The notes: a model not told the origin generated them from the sequence alone. Positions 26,829-37,371 are shown, counted from the first letter of the stretch. The stretch: 64,000 nucleotides of DNA from Achromobacter xylosoxidans (GCF_002192695.1 NZ_MTLG01000067.1:124001-188000), one strand, 5' to 3'. Translations and numbers: made by a program.

Positions 26829-28535
26829 ATGCCAGCAACAGGTGACGTTCCCCCTGCATGCGCGCCCGCCGGCGGCGCGGAAAATGTGCAAACCGGGCTC
26901 GACGGTCCCCTGGACCGGCTCGCCCGCTTGGCCAGGCGGCATTTCGGCGTGGACATGGCGCTGGTGGCCTGCAGCGACGCAGACGGCGTCTGGCAGGCCC
27001 AGGCGGGCGCCTTGCCCGCAGCCAGCGCCGGCACGCTTCCTTTTTCCGTGGATTGCCCGCTGCGCGCCTCCGATGGCCGGCGGCTGGGCGCGTTCCGGTT
27101 GCTGCACGCCCAGCCCCGGGATTTCGGCGACGAGGACCTGGACGCGCTGCATGATTTCGCCGAACTGGCCGTCGCGGCCGTGGAAAAGCGCCAGGCCCTG
27201 GCGGCGGAACGGGCGGCGGAAGACGGCTGGCGCACCGAGGCGCGCAATCTGGGCATGGCGATCGCCGGCAGCGGCACGGGCATCTGGGACCGCAATGTCG
27301 TGACCGGCGAGATCACGTATTCCCCGGGCTGGAAGGCCTTGCTGGGCTACACCGAAGCCGAAGTCACCAACCGCATCGAGGATTCCTACAAACGCCTGCA
27401 TCCGGACGACGCCGACTATGTGCGCGCCGCCATGCAGGCGCATTTCGAAGGCAGGACCGAAAGCTACGAGGTCGAGCACCGCATCCTCTGCAAGGACGGC
27501 AGCTACAAGTGGATCTGCAGCCGCGGCAAGGTGGTCAGCCGCGACCCGCAGGGCCGGGCCTTGCGCATGATGGGCACCACCACCGACATCAGCGCCATGC
27601 GCGCCATGTCCGAGCGCCTGCGGCGCACGGCGGACCTGCTGGTCAACCTGACCGACGCCGTGCCCGGCATGGTGTTCCAGTGCGGCCAGCGGCCCGAGGG
27701 CGGGTCGCGCTTCCTGTACGTCAGCGCCGGCATCTGGGACATGTTTGAACTCACTCCATACGACGTCCGCACGAGTCCGTCGGCGATCGAGCAGCGCGTC
27801 CATCCCGAGGACCTGGCCACCTATCACGCCTCGCTGCAGGCCGCGGCCGCGGCCCAGACGCCCTGGCACCTGGAGTTCCGCGTGTGCCTGCCGCAGCAGG
27901 GCCTGCGCTGGCGCCAGGGCGACGCCAGCCCGCGCAAGGGGCCGGACGGCTCGGTGGTCTGGCATGGCTTCGTGACCGACATCACCGATCGCAAGCGCGC
28001 CGACTTCGAACTGCGCGAACTTGCCGCCACCGACGCCCTGACCACCTTGCCGAACCGCCGCCATTTCATGTCGCGCATCGCGGCGGAGCTGGCCCGCATC
28101 AAGCGGCAGGGCAGCGACTGCGCCGCCGTGCTGATGTGCGACCTGGACCACTTCAAGCGCATCAACGACACTTGGGGCCATGCGATTGGCGATGGCGTGC
28201 TGCAGCATTTCGCCAATACGCTGCGGGCGCAGCTGCGGGCGGTCGACCTGGTGGGGCGCATCGGCGGCGAGGAATTCGCCGTGGTGCTGCCGGACACCGA
28301 CATCGAGCGCGCGCACGCCTTCGCCACGCGGGTGCAGCAGCGCATCGCGGCCGCGCCGTTTTCGCTGGGCGACGACCGGCACATTCCGCTGACGGTCAGC
28401 ATCGGCATCTCCACCATGCACACGCTGGACGCCGACGCCGAGCTGGCGCTCAGCCGCAGCGACCGCGCGCTCTACCACGCCAAGCAGCGCGGGCGTAACC
28501 GCATCGAGTCAGCGCCCTCAGTGTTTTCCCGATAG
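26829..28535 (+). CDS. GAF-like/PAS-PAS-GGDEF diguanylate cyclase
   Basis: Makes cyclic di-GMP from two GTP. The 568 residues contain an N-terminal GAF-like region (about 20-125), a PAS domain with PAC (about 135-255), a second PAS (about 262-385) and a C-terminal GGDEF domain (about 395-560). The active-site motif is GGEEF at residues 479-483, and an intact inhibitory site RxxD (RAVD, residues 470-473) lies five residues before it, so the enzyme should be active and product-inhibited. No EAL domain or membrane span is seen, so it is a soluble sensor cyclase. It is divergent from the unknown exported pair, with an inverted repeat in its leader. Confidence 0.92.
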   Translation: MPATGDVPPACAPAGGAENVQTGLDGPLDRLARLARRHFGVDMALVACSDADGVWQAQAGALPAASAGTLPFSVDCPLRASDGRRLGAFRLLHAQPRDFGDEDLDALHDFAELAVAAVEKRQALAAERAAEDGWRTEARNLGMAIAGSGTGIWDRNVVTGEITYSPGWKALLGYTEAEVTNRIEDSYKRLHPDDADYVRAAMQAHFEGRTESYEVEHRILCKDGSYKWICSRGKVVSRDPQGRALRMMGTTTDISAMRAMSERLRRTADLLVNLTDAVPGMVFQCGQRPEGGSRFLYVSAGIWDMFELTPYDVRTSPSAIEQRVHPEDLATYHASLQAAAAAQTPWHLEFRVCLPQQGLRWRQGDASPRKGPDGSVVWHGFVTDITDRKRADFELRELAATDALTTLPNRRHFMSRIAAELARIKRQGSDCAAVLMCDLDHFKRINDTWGHAIGDGVLQHFANTLRAQLRAVDLVGRIGGEEFAVVLPDTDIERAHAFATRVQQRIAAAPFSLGDDRHIPLTVSIGISTMHTLDADAELALSRSDRALYHAKQRGRNRIESAPSVFSR

Positions 28536-28561
28536 AACAACCGGCATAGGCATTTGTTCCA

Positions 28562-28590
28562 TTGACGGTACATTAGGACACCCATAGAGT
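28562..28590 (+). promoter_or_regulatory. Sigma-70-like promoter for the GntR operon
   Basis: TTGACG (28562-28567), exactly 17 bp, then TAGAGT (28585-28590). Start of transcription would fall at about 28597, immediately before the gntR ATG at 28598, so the message may be leaderless. No ribosome binding site precedes the ATG. Confidence 0.55.
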
Positions 28591-28605
28591 TCCCTTCATG
28601 GGAAC
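28589..28605. promoter_or_regulatory. Palindromic operator candidate spanning the gntR start
   Basis: GTTCCC (28589-28594) and GGGAAC (28600-28605) are perfect 6-bp arms around TTCAT, overlapping the end of the -10 element, the predicted transcription start and the ATG. Position fits autorepression by the GntR protein. Confidence 0.5.
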
Positions 28606-29395
28606 CTCACTACCGCTGCCGAAGTACCACCAGATCTACCTCGTCCTGCGCGAGCAGGTGCAGGAGGGGCGTTTCGATCAGGACGGCGTACCCGGGGAGC
28701 ACGCGCTGGCCGACCAGTTCGACGTGGCCCGCATCACCATCCGCAAGGCCATGGAGATGCTGGTGGCCGACGGGCTGGTGTCGCGCCGGCCCGGCCTGGG
28801 CACCTGGCCGCTGCGCGCGCCGGCGAATCCGGCCAGCGCGCCCAGGGCCAATCCGCCGCAGAAGGCGCATCTGACCGGCCTGCTGGAAAACATCGTCAAC
28901 ATGGGCCTGCGCACCTCGGTGCGGGTGCTGGACAGCGCCCTGGTGTCGGCGCCGCCCGTGGTGGCCGAAGCGCTGGACCTCGCGCCCGGCGCGCCCGTGC
29001 ACAAGAGCCTGCGGGTGCGCAGCACCGAGGCCGGGCCGCTGTCCCACATCACCACCTACGTGCCGCAGGCAGTGGCCGACTTCACACGTGAAGACCTGGA
29101 GCGCGAACCCCTGCTGATGCTGCTGGAAGCGGCCGGCGTGGAGTTCGGCGGCGCCACCCAGACCATTTCGGCGCGGCTGGCCGATGCGCAGGTGGCGCGC
29201 CACCTGGACGTGGCCGTGGGCTCGGCGTTGCTGGCCGTGACGCGCATCGTGCGCGACGTGAATGAGCGGCCGGTGCAGTTGCTGCAAGGTCTGTACCGCC
29301 CCGATCGCTATCAGTACCAGTTGCAGCTGTCACGCGTCGGCAGCATCGACGCCAAGGTCTGGGTCAGCGAAGAGCTGTCCGCCCAATTCCATTGA
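28598..29395 (+). CDS. GntR-family (HutC subfamily) regulator of the catabolic operon
   Basis: 265 residues with an N-terminal GntR winged helix (YHQIYLVLREQVQEGRF, then ALADQFDVARITIRKAME, about residues 10-65) and a C-terminal UTRA effector domain (about 95-255). HutC-subfamily proteins usually repress catabolic operons until the pathway substrate or an intermediate binds the UTRA domain. It is the first gene of the 28598-42305 operon, 17 bp before the ABC binding-protein gene. A strong palindrome overlaps its own start. The inducer is unknown and would be a key to the operon's substrate. Confidence 0.88.
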   Translation: MGTSLPLPKYHQIYLVLREQVQEGRFDQDGVPGEHALADQFDVARITIRKAMEMLVADGLVSRRPGLGTWPLRAPANPASAPRANPPQKAHLTGLLENIVNMGLRTSVRVLDSALVSAPPVVAEALDLAPGAPVHKSLRVRSTEAGPLSHITTYVPQAVADFTREDLEREPLLMLLEAAGVEFGGATQTISARLADAQVARHLDVAVGSALLAVTRIVRDVNERPVQLLQGLYRPDRYQYQLQLSRVGSIDAKVWVSEELSAQFH

Positions 29396-29412
29396 ACCCC
29401 CGGAGATCGCCC

Positions 29413-30618
29413 ATGAATTCGCGCCGCACTTTCCTCTATCAATCCGCCGCCGCGGCCGCCCTGGTATCGGCGCCGTGGGTGGCCCGCGCCCAGGGCGCCA
29501 AGCCCGTGAAGGTCGGGATCCTGCATCCGGTGACCGGGGCGCTGGCCTATTCGGGCCAGCAATGCCGCCTGGGCGCCTTGCTGGCGATCGAGGACATCAA
29601 CAAGGCCGGCGGCATCAAGTCGCTGGGCGGCGCGCCGCTTGAGGCCGTGCTGGGCGATGCGCAGTCGCGGCCCGAGGCGGGTTCGGCCGAGGTCGAGAAA
29701 ATGAACGAGGCGGGCGTGTCGGCCATCGTCGGCGCCTACGCCTCGGCGATCTGCCTGGCCACGACCCAGACCGCCGCCAAGTACAACCTGCCGCACGTGG
29801 TGGACGTGGGCGTGGCCGACCAGATCGTCGAACGCGGCCTGAAGAACACCTTCCGCTTCGGCCCGGGCTACCGCGCCTGTAGCGAACGCGCCATCACCGA
29901 CCTGGCCGCGCTCAACGACGCGGCGGGCAAGCCCGCCAAGACCGTGATGATCGTGCACGAGGATTCGCTGTTCGGCACCGGCACCGCGGCGCTTTTGTCC
30001 AAGGCCCTGCCGCAGCATGGCTTCGAGGTCAAGGACGTGGTCAAGCACCCGAACCCGACTCGCGACTTCAACAACATCGTGCTGCGCATGAAGTCCCTCA
30101 ATCCGGACATCGTGATCCCGGCCAACTACTACAACGAATACGCCTTGCTGCTGCGCGCCATGAAGCAGCAGAAGGTGCAGCCCAAGGCGATCTACTCGGT
30201 GCTGGGCGGCGCGGCCTCCAGCTACAAGTTCCTGAAGGAATTCCCCGACATCGCCAACGGCATCCTCGATTGCAACCACTGGTTCAATCCCAAGGATGCG
30301 CGCGTGGCGCCGCTGAAGGCGCGCGTCGAGGAAAAGGGCGCTTACTTCAGCTACGAGGTCTTCATGACCTACACCTCGGTGCTGCTGCTGGCCGATGCGC
30401 TGGAGCGCGCCAAGTCGGCTGAGCGCGCCGCCATCATCGACGCGCTGGCCTCCAGCACCTTCTCCAACCACATCATGCCCTACGGTCCGACCAAGTTCGT
30501 GGACGGCCAGAACACCGGCGCGCAGCCCTTGCTGACGCAGGTGATCGGCGGCGACATCAAGGTCGTCATCCCGGCCGACTATCGCCAGGCCGACGCCGTC
30601 TTCCCGCTGAAGGCCTGA
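29413..30618 (+). CDS. Branched-chain-type ABC transporter substrate-binding protein
   Basis: 401-residue periplasmic binding protein of the Leu/Ile/Val type (type I fold). It has a twin-arginine-like signal NSRRTFLYQSAAAAAL ending near ARA|QG, then KVGILHPVTGALAYSGQQ, the conserved start of the mature domain. Such proteins bind amino acids, amides, urea or aromatic and dicarboxylic acids as well as branched-chain amino acids. The start was placed at the ATG after a GGAG site, because a longer frame begins with a duplicated Arg-rich segment. Immediately followed by livH-, livM-, livG- and livF-type genes, so it defines the transporter's substrate. Confidence 0.88.
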   Translation: MNSRRTFLYQSAAAAALVSAPWVARAQGAKPVKVGILHPVTGALAYSGQQCRLGALLAIEDINKAGGIKSLGGAPLEAVLGDAQSRPEAGSAEVEKMNEAGVSAIVGAYASAICLATTQTAAKYNLPHVVDVGVADQIVERGLKNTFRFGPGYRACSERAITDLAALNDAAGKPAKTVMIVHEDSLFGTGTAALLSKALPQHGFEVKDVVKHPNPTRDFNNIVLRMKSLNPDIVIPANYYNEYALLLRAMKQQKVQPKAIYSVLGGAASSYKFLKEFPDIANGILDCNHWFNPKDARVAPLKARVEEKGAYFSYEVFMTYTSVLLLADALERAKSAERAAIIDALASSTFSNHIMPYGPTKFVDGQNTGAQPLLTQVIGGDIKVVIPADYRQADAVFPLKA

Positions 30619-30620
30619 GC

Positions 30621-31493
30621 GTGCTCGATCCCGCCATCCTTTTTTCCTCGGTGCTCAACGGCCTGACCACGGGCGCGGTGTACGCGTTGATCGCCCTGGG
30701 CCTGACCTTGATCTACGGCGTGCTGCACATCATCAACTTCGCCCATGGCGCGGCGCTGATGGTGGCGCTGTACGCCGTGTACCTGCTGAAGGACCGCCTG
30801 GGCATCGATCCCTACGCCGCCTTGCCGCTGGTCGTGGCCGGCATGTTCGTGCTGGGCTACGCCCTGCAGCGCTACGTGATCAACCGCGCCAGCCACGGCA
30901 AGGACGAGAACATCCTGCTGGTGACGCTGGGCCTGGCCATCGTGCTGGAGAACCTGGCGCTGGTGTGGTTCAAGTCGGACACGCGCACCATCGACACCGC
31001 CTACACGCTGTCCACGGTGGAGATCGGGCCGGCCATGATCGCCTTGCCCAAGGTCATCGCCTTCTGCGGCGCGCTGGCGGTGGCGGCGGTGCTGTTCTGG
31101 ATCATCCGCAGCACCGACCTGGGCCGGGCGATCCGCGCCGTGGCCAAGGAAAAGCAGGGCGCCAAGCTCATGGGCATCGACGTGGAAAAGGTCTATGCGC
31201 TGTCGTTCGGCATCGGCATGGCCTGCCTGGGCGCGGCGGCCTGCTTCCTGCTGCCGGCCTACTACGTCAATCCGCAGGTCGGCGGCGGTTTCGTGCTGGT
31301 GGCCTTCACCATCGTGGTGCTGGGCGGCATGGGCAGCTTCGTGGGCGCGCTGGTGGGCGGCCTGCTGATCGGCGTGGTGGAGTCCATCGGGGGCCTGTTC
31401 CTGGGCGACTCGCTGGGCCAGATGGGCATATTCGCGATCTTCATCGCGGTGCTGCTGTTTCGCCCGCAGGGGCTGTTCGGGGCGAGGGGCTGA
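30621..31493 (+). CDS. Branched-chain-type ABC transporter permease LivH type
   Basis: 290-residue inner-membrane permease with eight hydrophobic helices, starting at GTG 2 bp after the binding-protein stop. NGLTTGAVYALIALGLTLIYGVLHIINFAHGA is split by family consensus at the ALGLTLIYG and INFAHG motifs, both diagnostic for LivH. RPQGLFG at the C terminus is the usual ending. It forms a heterodimer with the LivM-type permease encoded next. Confidence 0.9.
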   Translation: MLDPAILFSSVLNGLTTGAVYALIALGLTLIYGVLHIINFAHGAALMVALYAVYLLKDRLGIDPYAALPLVVAGMFVLGYALQRYVINRASHGKDENILLVTLGLAIVLENLALVWFKSDTRTIDTAYTLSTVEIGPAMIALPKVIAFCGALAVAAVLFWIIRSTDLGRAIRAVAKEKQGAKLMGIDVEKVYALSFGIGMACLGAAACFLLPAYYVNPQVGGGFVLVAFTIVVLGGMGSFVGALVGGLLIGVVESIGGLFLGDSLGQMGIFAIFIAVLLFRPQGLFGARG

Positions 31494-31495
31494 GC

Positions 31496-32459
31496 ATGGG
31501 CAAGGATCTTCTGACTATCGCGCTGTTCGGCGCGGCGCTGGCGGCCGCCGCCACGCTGACCGAATCGGGCGTGGCGCTGACGTTCGTCATGATGTCGCTG
31601 TACGCGGCCCTGCTGTCGCAGGCCTGGAACATCCTGGGCGGCTACGGCGGCCAGCTGTCGTTCGGCCACGCGCTGTTCTTCGGCGTGGGCGCCTATGCCC
31701 AGGCGCTGGGGCAGCTCAACCTGGGCATCAATCCCTGGCTGGCCTTGCCCATGGCCATTGCGCTGGGCGCGCTGGTCGGGCTGGCGGTGGGCGGGCTGAC
31801 GTTCCGCTATGGCCTGAAGGGTTCCTACTTCGCCCTGGTGACGCTGGCGTTTGCGGAGGTGTTCCGCATCCTGGCGCTGTCGGTGTCGTTCACCGGGGGC
31901 GGGGTGGGGCTGATGGTGCCGCTGCAGGAGGGCGCGGCCAACATGCAGTTCGGTTCGCGCCGCGGCTACATCTATCTTTTGCTGGGTTTCGTGCTGCTGG
32001 CGCTGGTCGTCACCGCATGGTTGCGCCATTCGCGCTTCGGCGCCTATCTGCAGGCCGTGCGCGACAACGAGGACGCGGCGCGCGCCATCGGCGTGAATCC
32101 GCTGCGGGTCAAGCTCGGCGGCATCGCGCTGTCGGCCGCCTTCATGAGCGCGGCGGGCGCCTTCTACGTGCAGGTGTTCCAGTACATCGATCCAGGCATC
32201 GCCTTCGGTTCGGCCGTGTCGGTGGAGGCGCTGGTCGGCGCCATCGTCGGCGGCCTGGGCACCTTGTGGGGACCGGTGCTGGGGGCGGTGACCCTGCATG
32301 CCCTGAGCGACCTGACGCGCAACCTGTTCGGCGAATTGCCGGGCATCAGCATGGTCATCTACGGCGTGGTGCTCATCGTGATCGTGATGTTCCTGCCCCG
32401 CGGCATCACCGGCAGCGGCCAGGCGCTGGGCCGGCTGTTCAGTGCCAAGGAGCGCGCCC

Positions 32460-32467
<8 letters not shown>
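31496..32467 (+). CDS. Branched-chain-type ABC transporter permease LivM type
   Basis: 323-residue second permease. ALLSQAWNILGGYGGQLSFG near residue 42 is the LivM signature, and the cytoplasmic loop AVRDNEDAARAIGVNPLRVK contacts the ATPases. The ATG lies 2 bp after the LivH stop. The frame is open upstream into livH in another phase, but that is not coding. Its end overlaps the start of the livG-type gene by 8 bp. Confidence 0.9.
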
Positions 32468-33211
<744 letters not shown>

Positions 33212-33215
<4 letters not shown>

Positions 33216-33922
33216 GCGCGCTGTTGGAAGTCCAGGGACTGCGCGCCGGCTACGGCCGCATGGAAGTGCTGCGCGGGGTCGACCTGCGGGTGGACCAGGG
33301 CGAGATCGTGGTGCTGCTGGGCAGCAACGGCGCCGGCAAGTCCACGCTGAACAACACGGTCTGCGGCCTGTGCCGGCCTTGGGGCGGCACGGTGCGCTTC
33401 GAGGGGCAGGACCTGACCGGCCGCCACTATCGCGACGTGGTCAAGGCCGGGCTGATCCAGGTGCCGGAAGGCCGGCGCGTGTTCCCCAACCTGAGCGTGC
33501 GCGAAAACCTGGAGCTGGGATCGTTCACGCGGGCGCGCGAGCGCCGCGCCGCCAACCTGGAGAAGGTGCTGCACATCTTCCCGCGCCTGCGCGAGCGCTT
33601 GGCGCAGCTGGCCGGCACCATGTCTGGCGGCGAGCAGCAGATGCTGGCCATTGGCCGCGGCCTGATGGCCGAGCCGCGCCTGCTGATCCTGGACGAGCCC
33701 TCGCTGGGCCTGTCGCCGCTGATGGTCGAGGAACTGTTCGGCTTGATCGCGCGCCTGCACGGCGAAGGGCTGGCGATCCTGCTGGTGGAGCAGAACGTGG
33801 GCCAGTCGCTGGAAATGGGGCAGCGCGCCTACGTGCTGGAAAACGGGGCGGTGCGCTATAGCGGCGCCTGTCCGGAACTGATGGCCAGCGACGACGTGCG
33901 CCGGGCCTATCTCGGGATGTAG
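33212..33922 (+). CDS. Branched-chain-type ABC transporter ATPase LivF type
   Basis: 236-residue second ATPase. Walker A is GSNGAGKST, signature MSGGEQQMLAIGRGL and Walker B LLILDEPSLGLSPL. QVPEGRRVFPNLSVRENL is the LivF-specific segment. The ATG overlaps the livG-type stop by 4 bp, and the hydratase gene starts 2 bp after the LivF stop, so transport and catabolism are one transcription unit. Confidence 0.92.
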
Positions 33923-33924
33923 CC

Positions 33925-35193
33925 ATGGCCGAGCCTCAAACGCTGGCCCAGAAGCTGATCGCGGCGGCCTGTGGCCGTTCGACTGTCGCCGAGGGCGAAA
34001 TCGTCACCTGTGCGGTCGACCTGGCCATGTTTCACGACTCCAGTGGCCCGCGCCGCCTGCAGCCGATGCTGCAGGAACTGGGCGCCTCGCTCTGGGATCC
34101 TTCGAAAGTGGTGCTGGTCATCGACCACTACGTGCCCGAATCCGACGACGAGTCGCGCCGCATCGTGCGCATCGCGCGCGATTGGGCGGCCGAACAGCAA
34201 CTGCCCAACGTCTATGACTCGCTCGGAATCTGCCACGTGGTGGTGCCGCAGCACGGCCATATCCGGCCGGGCATGTTCTGCGTGGGCGGCGACTCGCATT
34301 CGCCCACGGGCGGCGCATTCGGCGCCTATATGTTCGGCATCGGCAGCACCGAGATGCTGGGCGTGGCCGTCACCGGGCAGATCTGGGTGAAGGTGCCGCA
34401 GACCCTGATGATGCGCTGGAGCGGGCGCCTGTCGGCAGGCGTGACCGCCAAGGACATGATGCTGCGCATGATAGGCCGCTACGGCATGAACGGCGGCCGC
34501 TACCAGGCGGTGGAATTCTGCGGCGAAGCGGTGCGCGCCTTGTCGATGCAGGAGCGCATGACCCTGTCCAACATGAGCGCCGAGCTGGGCTCGCAGGTCG
34601 GCCTGATCGCGCCCGATGAAACCACCGTGGCCTATCTGCGGGAGGCGGGCGTGACGGACGATATCGATCTGACACGCTGGCGCAGCGACGCGGGCGCGCA
34701 GGCCGAGTGGCACGATTTCGACGCGGCTGCGCTGGCGCCCCAGGTTGCCGCGCCGCACAGCCCCGCCAATACGCGCGACGTGGATCAATACGCTGGCGTG
34801 CCGGTGCAGGTGGCCTATATCGGCGCCTGCACGGGCGCCAAGCTGGAAGACCTGCGCGCAGCCGCCAGCGTGTTGCGCGACCGCAGGCTGGCCGCCGGCA
34901 TGCGCTTGATGGTGGCGCCGGCCAGCCAGCAGGACCAGCGCCAGGCCGAACAGGAAGGGGTGATGCAGGTGCTGCGCGATGCCGGTGCGGAGGTGCTGGC
35001 CACGTCCTGCGGCGCCTGTGCGGGCTACGGCGGGTCCATCCCCGACGGCGCCAGCGTCATCGCCACCACGGCGCGCAATTTCAAGGGGCGCATGGGCTCG
35101 GAGACGGCCCTGGTCTATCTGGCCTCGCCCTATACGGTGGCGGCATCGGCCGTCGCCGGCCGCATCGCCGACCCCAGGGAGTTCATGGCATGA
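33925..35193 (+). CDS. Aconitase-family hydratase, large subunit (LeuC/HACN-like)
   Basis: 422-residue iron-sulfur dehydratase/hydratase subunit. Cys 302, 362 and 365 (GACTGAK and SCGACAGYGG) keep the 60- and 3-residue spacing of the [4Fe-4S] ligands of isopropylmalate isomerase. GGDSHSPTGGAFGAYMFGIG is the family active-site segment. It is shorter than biosynthetic LeuC (about 470) and closer in length to archaeal-type LeuC/homoaconitase and to dimethylmaleate hydratase subunit DmdA. No leuB or leuA is nearby, arguing against leucine synthesis. The neighbours suggest hydration of an unsaturated dicarboxylate such as a methylated maleate, or isomerisation of a hydroxy-dicarboxylate. Confidence 0.85.
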   Translation: MAEPQTLAQKLIAAACGRSTVAEGEIVTCAVDLAMFHDSSGPRRLQPMLQELGASLWDPSKVVLVIDHYVPESDDESRRIVRIARDWAAEQQLPNVYDSLGICHVVVPQHGHIRPGMFCVGGDSHSPTGGAFGAYMFGIGSTEMLGVAVTGQIWVKVPQTLMMRWSGRLSAGVTAKDMMLRMIGRYGMNGGRYQAVEFCGEAVRALSMQERMTLSNMSAELGSQVGLIAPDETTVAYLREAGVTDDIDLTRWRSDAGAQAEWHDFDAAALAPQVAAPHSPANTRDVDQYAGVPVQVAYIGACTGAKLEDLRAAASVLRDRRLAAGMRLMVAPASQQDQRQAEQEGVMQVLRDAGAEVLATSCGACAGYGGSIPDGASVIATTARNFKGRMGSETALVYLASPYTVAASAVAGRIADPREFMA

Positions 35194-35690
35194 CCGCAGC
35201 ATCTCTGAGGCACCGCGTCTGGCGCGTGGGCGCGGATATCGATACCGACGCGCTGGCGCCGGGCGCGTACATGAAATTCGGCATCGATGAGATCGCGCGC
35301 CACTGCCTGCAACGGGTGCGGCCGGATTTCGCCGCCAACGCGCGGCCGGGCGACGTGCTGGTCGCGGGTCCGAACTTCGGCATCGGTTCCTCGCGCGAAC
35401 AGGCCGCGGCGGCGCTGGTGCGCCTGGGCATCGCCGCGGTGGTCGCGCCATCCTTCAACGGCCTGTATTTCCGCAACGCCTTCAACGTGGGCCTGCTGCT
35501 GCTGACCTGCGAGCGGGCCGAAACCTTGCAAGAGGGCGAGCGCATCGCCCTGGACCCGGCCGCCGGCCGCATCCGCCGCGCCGCGGGGGAACCCGCGGAA
35601 CTGCATTGCGACACGGTGCCCGCCTTCCTGCTGGAAATGGTGCAGGCCGGCGGACTGCTGAATCTGCTGAAACAGCGCAAGACTCATTAG
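35190..35690 (+). CDS. Aconitase-family hydratase, small subunit (LeuD/HACN-like)
   Basis: 166-residue swivel-domain subunit that completes the active site of the large subunit. GADIDTDALAPGAYMKF near the N terminus and GPNFGIGSSREQAAAALVRL (the substrate-recognition and Arg-containing segment, about residues 58-77) define the family. The ATG overlaps the large-subunit stop by 4 bp. Length matches the archaeal-type small subunit and DmdB rather than the roughly 200-residue bacterial LeuD. Confidence 0.88.
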   Translation: MTAASLRHRVWRVGADIDTDALAPGAYMKFGIDEIARHCLQRVRPDFAANARPGDVLVAGPNFGIGSSREQAAAALVRLGIAAVVAPSFNGLYFRNAFNVGLLLLTCERAETLQEGERIALDPAAGRIRRAAGEPAELHCDTVPAFLLEMVQAGGLLNLLKQRKTH

Positions 35691-35700
35691 GAACCACATC

Positions 35701-37371
35701 ATGCTTGATCCCGTCACACTCGCGGTCCTGAAGGGCCGCCTGGAACAGATCGCCGACGAGATGGACGCCACGCTGTACCGCAGCGCGTTCAATCCCATCA
35801 TCGCCGAGGCCCACGACGCCTGCCACGGCATGTACGACGCGGCCACCGGCGCCACGCTGGTGCAGGGCAAGTCCGGCCTGCCGGTGTTCGTGGGCGCGAT
35901 GGCCTTTGCCGTCAAGGCCGCGGCCAAGGCGGCCGCCGAGCGCGGCGGCATGGTCGACGGCGACGTCTGGCTGTTCAACGATCCCTACGAAGGCGGCACC
36001 CACGCCAACGACTTCAAGCTGGTGCGTCCGGTGTTCCGCGGCGGCAAGCTGTTCTGCTTCCTGGCGTCGGCGGCCCACTGGCACGACGTGGGCGGGGCGG
36101 TGCCGGGCAACTACAACCCCGCCGCCACCGAGTGCTGGCAGGAAGCCGTGCAGATTCCGCCGGTGCGCATCGTGCGCGCGGGTGTGCTGGACCTGGACGT
36201 GCTGGCCATCCTGAAGGCCAACACCCGCTTGCCCGACAGCCTGTGGGGCGACCTGAACGGGCAGCTGGCGGCGCTGGAGCTGGGCGCGGGCCGGCTGGAC
36301 GGCCTGCTCGACGAATACGGCGACGCCACCGTGCTGGAATCGCTGGACACGCTGCGCGAACGGGCGCGGCGCTTGATGCGCGACCATATCTCGCGCCTGC
36401 CCGACGGTGAATATGCCTTCGAGGACATGCTGGACAACGACGGCGTGCGCGACCAGCCGCTGCGCATTGCGCTCAAGCTCAAGGTCCAGGGCGAGCGCCT
36501 GACGCTGGACTTCACCGGCACCTCGCCTGCCTGCGCCGGTCCGGTGAACATATCCCGCGCCACGGCGATCGCGGCCTGCTACGTGGCCCTGAAGCACCTG
36601 TTCCCGGACGTGCCGGCCAACGCCGGCGTGCTGGATGCGGTGGACGTGGTGCTGCCGGACGGCCTGGTGATCTCGGCGGACCGCCCGCGTCCGGTCGGCG
36701 GCTATACCGAAACCATTCTGCGCATGATCGACGTGATCTTCTGCGCCATGGCCCAGGCCGAGCCGGCGCGCGCGCTGGCGCAGGCCTATGGGACCATCAA
36801 TGCCTTGTCGATCGCCGGCTACCGCAGCGATCCCGCCCGGCGCGGCCAGCGCTGGGTGATGTTCAGCTTCTTCGGCGGCGGCCACGGCGGCCATTCGGAC
36901 GGCGACGGGCTCAGCCACGGCAACGCGCCCATCTCCACCGCCACCATTCCGCCGCTGGAAATCCTGGAGGCGGCCTATCCCGTGCGCTTCACGCAATGGG
37001 CGCTGCGTCCCGATTCGGCGGGCGACGGCGCGCACCGCGGCGGCCTGGGCGCCATCTATGAGATCGAATTGCTGGAGGATAGCGCCGAGGCCTTCATCTT
37101 CGGCGAGCGCGGCAAGAGCGCGCCCAAGGGCATCGCCGGCGGCGGGGAGGCGGCGCTGAACGTCTTCCGCTATCAGCAGGATGGCGACTGGCAGACCCCG
37201 CCCATGCGTTCGAAGATGCTGGGCATCCAGCTCAAGCGCGGCGACCGGGTGCGCCTGGAAACGCCCGGTGGAGGCGGCTATGGCGAGCCCGCCGCGCGTT
37301 CCGAGGCGGCGCGCGGGCACGACCGCAAGATGGGTTACGTAAGTGGAAATCTGAAGGAGCAGTCGGCATGA
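35701..37371 (+). CDS. hyuB: Hydantoinase/oxoprolinase subunit B (HyuB)
   Basis: 556-residue member of the hydantoinase B/oxoprolinase family. These proteins, with HyuA, hydrolyse or carboxylate small compounds, often with ATP; known examples act on N-methylhydantoin, 5-oxoproline, caprolactam and acetone. VWLFNDPYEGGTHANDFKLV and GGGHGGHSDGDG are conserved. A GGAACC site precedes the ATG. HyuB normally comes after HyuA; here it precedes, overlapping by 4 bp. Substrate is open; in this operon a cyclic imide or lactam is plausible. Confidence 0.85.
   Translation: MLDPVTLAVLKGRLEQIADEMDATLYRSAFNPIIAEAHDACHGMYDAATGATLVQGKSGLPVFVGAMAFAVKAAAKAAAERGGMVDGDVWLFNDPYEGGTHANDFKLVRPVFRGGKLFCFLASAAHWHDVGGAVPGNYNPAATECWQEAVQIPPVRIVRAGVLDLDVLAILKANTRLPDSLWGDLNGQLAALELGAGRLDGLLDEYGDATVLESLDTLRERARRLMRDHISRLPDGEYAFEDMLDNDGVRDQPLRIALKLKVQGERLTLDFTGTSPACAGPVNISRATAIAACYVALKHLFPDVPANAGVLDAVDVVLPDGLVISADRPRPVGGYTETILRMIDVIFCAMAQAEPARALAQAYGTINALSIAGYRSDPARRGQRWVMFSFFGGGHGGHSDGDGLSHGNAPISTATIPPLEILEAAYPVRFTQWALRPDSAGDGAHRGGLGAIYEIELLEDSAEAFIFGERGKSAPKGIAGGGEAALNVFRYQQDGDWQTPPMRSKMLGIQLKRGDRVRLETPGGGGYGEPAARSEAARGHDRKMGYVSGNLKEQSA

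Noticed and set aside
33925..35690. Leucine-biosynthesis isopropylmalate isomerase (LeuC/LeuD)
   Set aside because: Subunit lengths are those of the archaeal-type/HACN group, no leuA or leuB is nearby, and the genes sit inside a catabolic operon with a GntR regulator.
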